Positions 63,735-64,000 of a stretch of DNA of 64,000 nucleotides are shown one piece after another. Each line of letters opens with the position of its first letter. Within the stretch, counting starts at the first letter, position 1. Made by a program: the position numbers and the translations under genes. The DNA is from Geodermatophilaceae bacterium NBWT11 (GTDB lineage: Bacteria > Actinomycetota > Actinomycetes > Mycobacteriales > Geodermatophilaceae): contig CP043652.1 of assembly GCA_014218215.1 (NCBI GenBank), forward strand, positions 3,410,001 to 3,474,000, given 5' to 3'. Under the pieces are notes generated by a model. That model had not been told where the DNA came from. It saw only the letters and a program-made list of their open reading frames with translations, and ran no database searches.

Positions 63735-64000
63735 GTGACCGTCCGACTGCTCACCGAGCTCTCCGCCCCCGCCATCGCCGACGCGCTCGGCCCGGACTCG
63801 GTGCTCGTGCTGCCGACCGGTGCCATCGAGCAGCACGGCCCGCACCTGCCGGTCGCGACCGACCTCATCACCGCGCAGAGCATGGCCGAGCTGGCCGTCG
63901 CGGAGTTCGGCGAGGAGCTCGACCTGTGGCTGCTGCCGCCGCTGGCCTACACCAAGAGCAACGAGCACCACTGGAGCTGCGGCACGTTCTGGCTCTCCGC
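63735..64000 (+). CDS. Creatininase-family amidohydrolase, truncated by the window end
   Basis: 88 residues readable. The motif PTGAIEQHGPHLPVATDLITAQ near residues 27-48 carries the metal-binding Glu and His of the creatininase family, with NEHHWSCGTFWLS near 76 a likely second binding stretch. The family includes creatinine amidohydrolase and formamide-releasing hydrolases of flavin and pterin pathways. Divergent from the amidohydrolase at 63642 and presumably in the same locus. GTG 63735 is chosen; the gene continues past the window. Confidence 0.8.
   Translation, partial: MTVRLLTELSAPAIADALGPDSVLVLPTGAIEQHGPHLPVATDLITAQSMAELAVAEFGEELDLWLLPPLAYTKSNEHHWSCGTFWLS

Overview
The window is about 74% GC, dense in GTG starts and in 4-base stop/start overlaps (GTGA), and it encodes actinobacterial hallmarks: FbiC for coenzyme F420, MEDS-type and SpoIIE-type stress regulators, PruA/PruB proline catabolism, an AccA/AccD acyl-CoA carboxylase pair and a lipoprotein L,D-transpeptidase. 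This suggests a soil or rock actinobacterium. The gene mix and the short GC-rich intergenic hairpins resemble Geodermatophilaceae (Blastococcus, Modestobacter, Geodermatophilus), but that placement is an inference. There is no transposase, integrase, CRISPR array or rRNA.

Layout. 0-5.8 kb: divergent paaK and paaABCDE (phenylacetyl-CoA epoxidase) around two near-identical 22-bp TetR-type operators, then idi. 5.8-12.2 kb: a MEDS/ATPase regulator, a flavin oxidoreductase, and a pucR-like regulator, heme oxygenase and bacteriophytochrome-SpoIIE run. 12.2-14.9 kb: proline to glutamate (pruB, pruA). 15-23.4 kb: gluconokinase, MFS transporter, tRNA-Lys, L,D-transpeptidase, tRNA-His, oligoribonuclease, two unrecognised membrane proteins and a TetR regulator. 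23.4-29.1 kb: acyl-CoA carboxylase and acyl-CoA dehydrogenase genes, interrupted by a ferritin gene and a tiny Cys-rich gene that share an iron-box-like sequence. 29.2-44 kb: housekeeping and enzyme genes, including a membrane glycosyltransferase with a lipoprotein, a flavin reductase-fbiC-cupin run, NAD kinase, a transglutaminase-like protein, an SGNH hydrolase and a PAS-GGDEF-EAL protein. 44-47.1 kb: SDR, Old Yellow Enzyme and luciferase-like oxidoreductase.

47.1-64 kb is the most unusual part. It looks like a catabolic locus for an unidentified small nitrogenous, probably methylated, compound. A NitT/TauT-type ABC importer is encoded with a Rieske oxygenase and a VanB-type reductase that could form one demethylase/hydroxylase. 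Alongside are a methylenetetrahydrofolate-reductase-like protein with an unusual N-terminal Cys motif and an apparent CTG start, three amidohydrolases of the cytosine deaminase/TRZ-ATZ type (one lacking expected metal-binding residues), an amidase, an acetamidase/formamidase, a flavin oxidoreductase and a creatininase-family enzyme cut by the window end. A plausible scheme is uptake, oxidative demethylation with the one-carbon unit passed to tetrahydrofolate, ring deamination/opening and amide hydrolysis. No substrate can be named from sequence.

Three intergenic copies of a hairpin repeat whose stem bases differ between copies while pairing is kept (2.7, 13.2 and 40.4 kb), and several long perfect palindromes, are the other notable sequence features.
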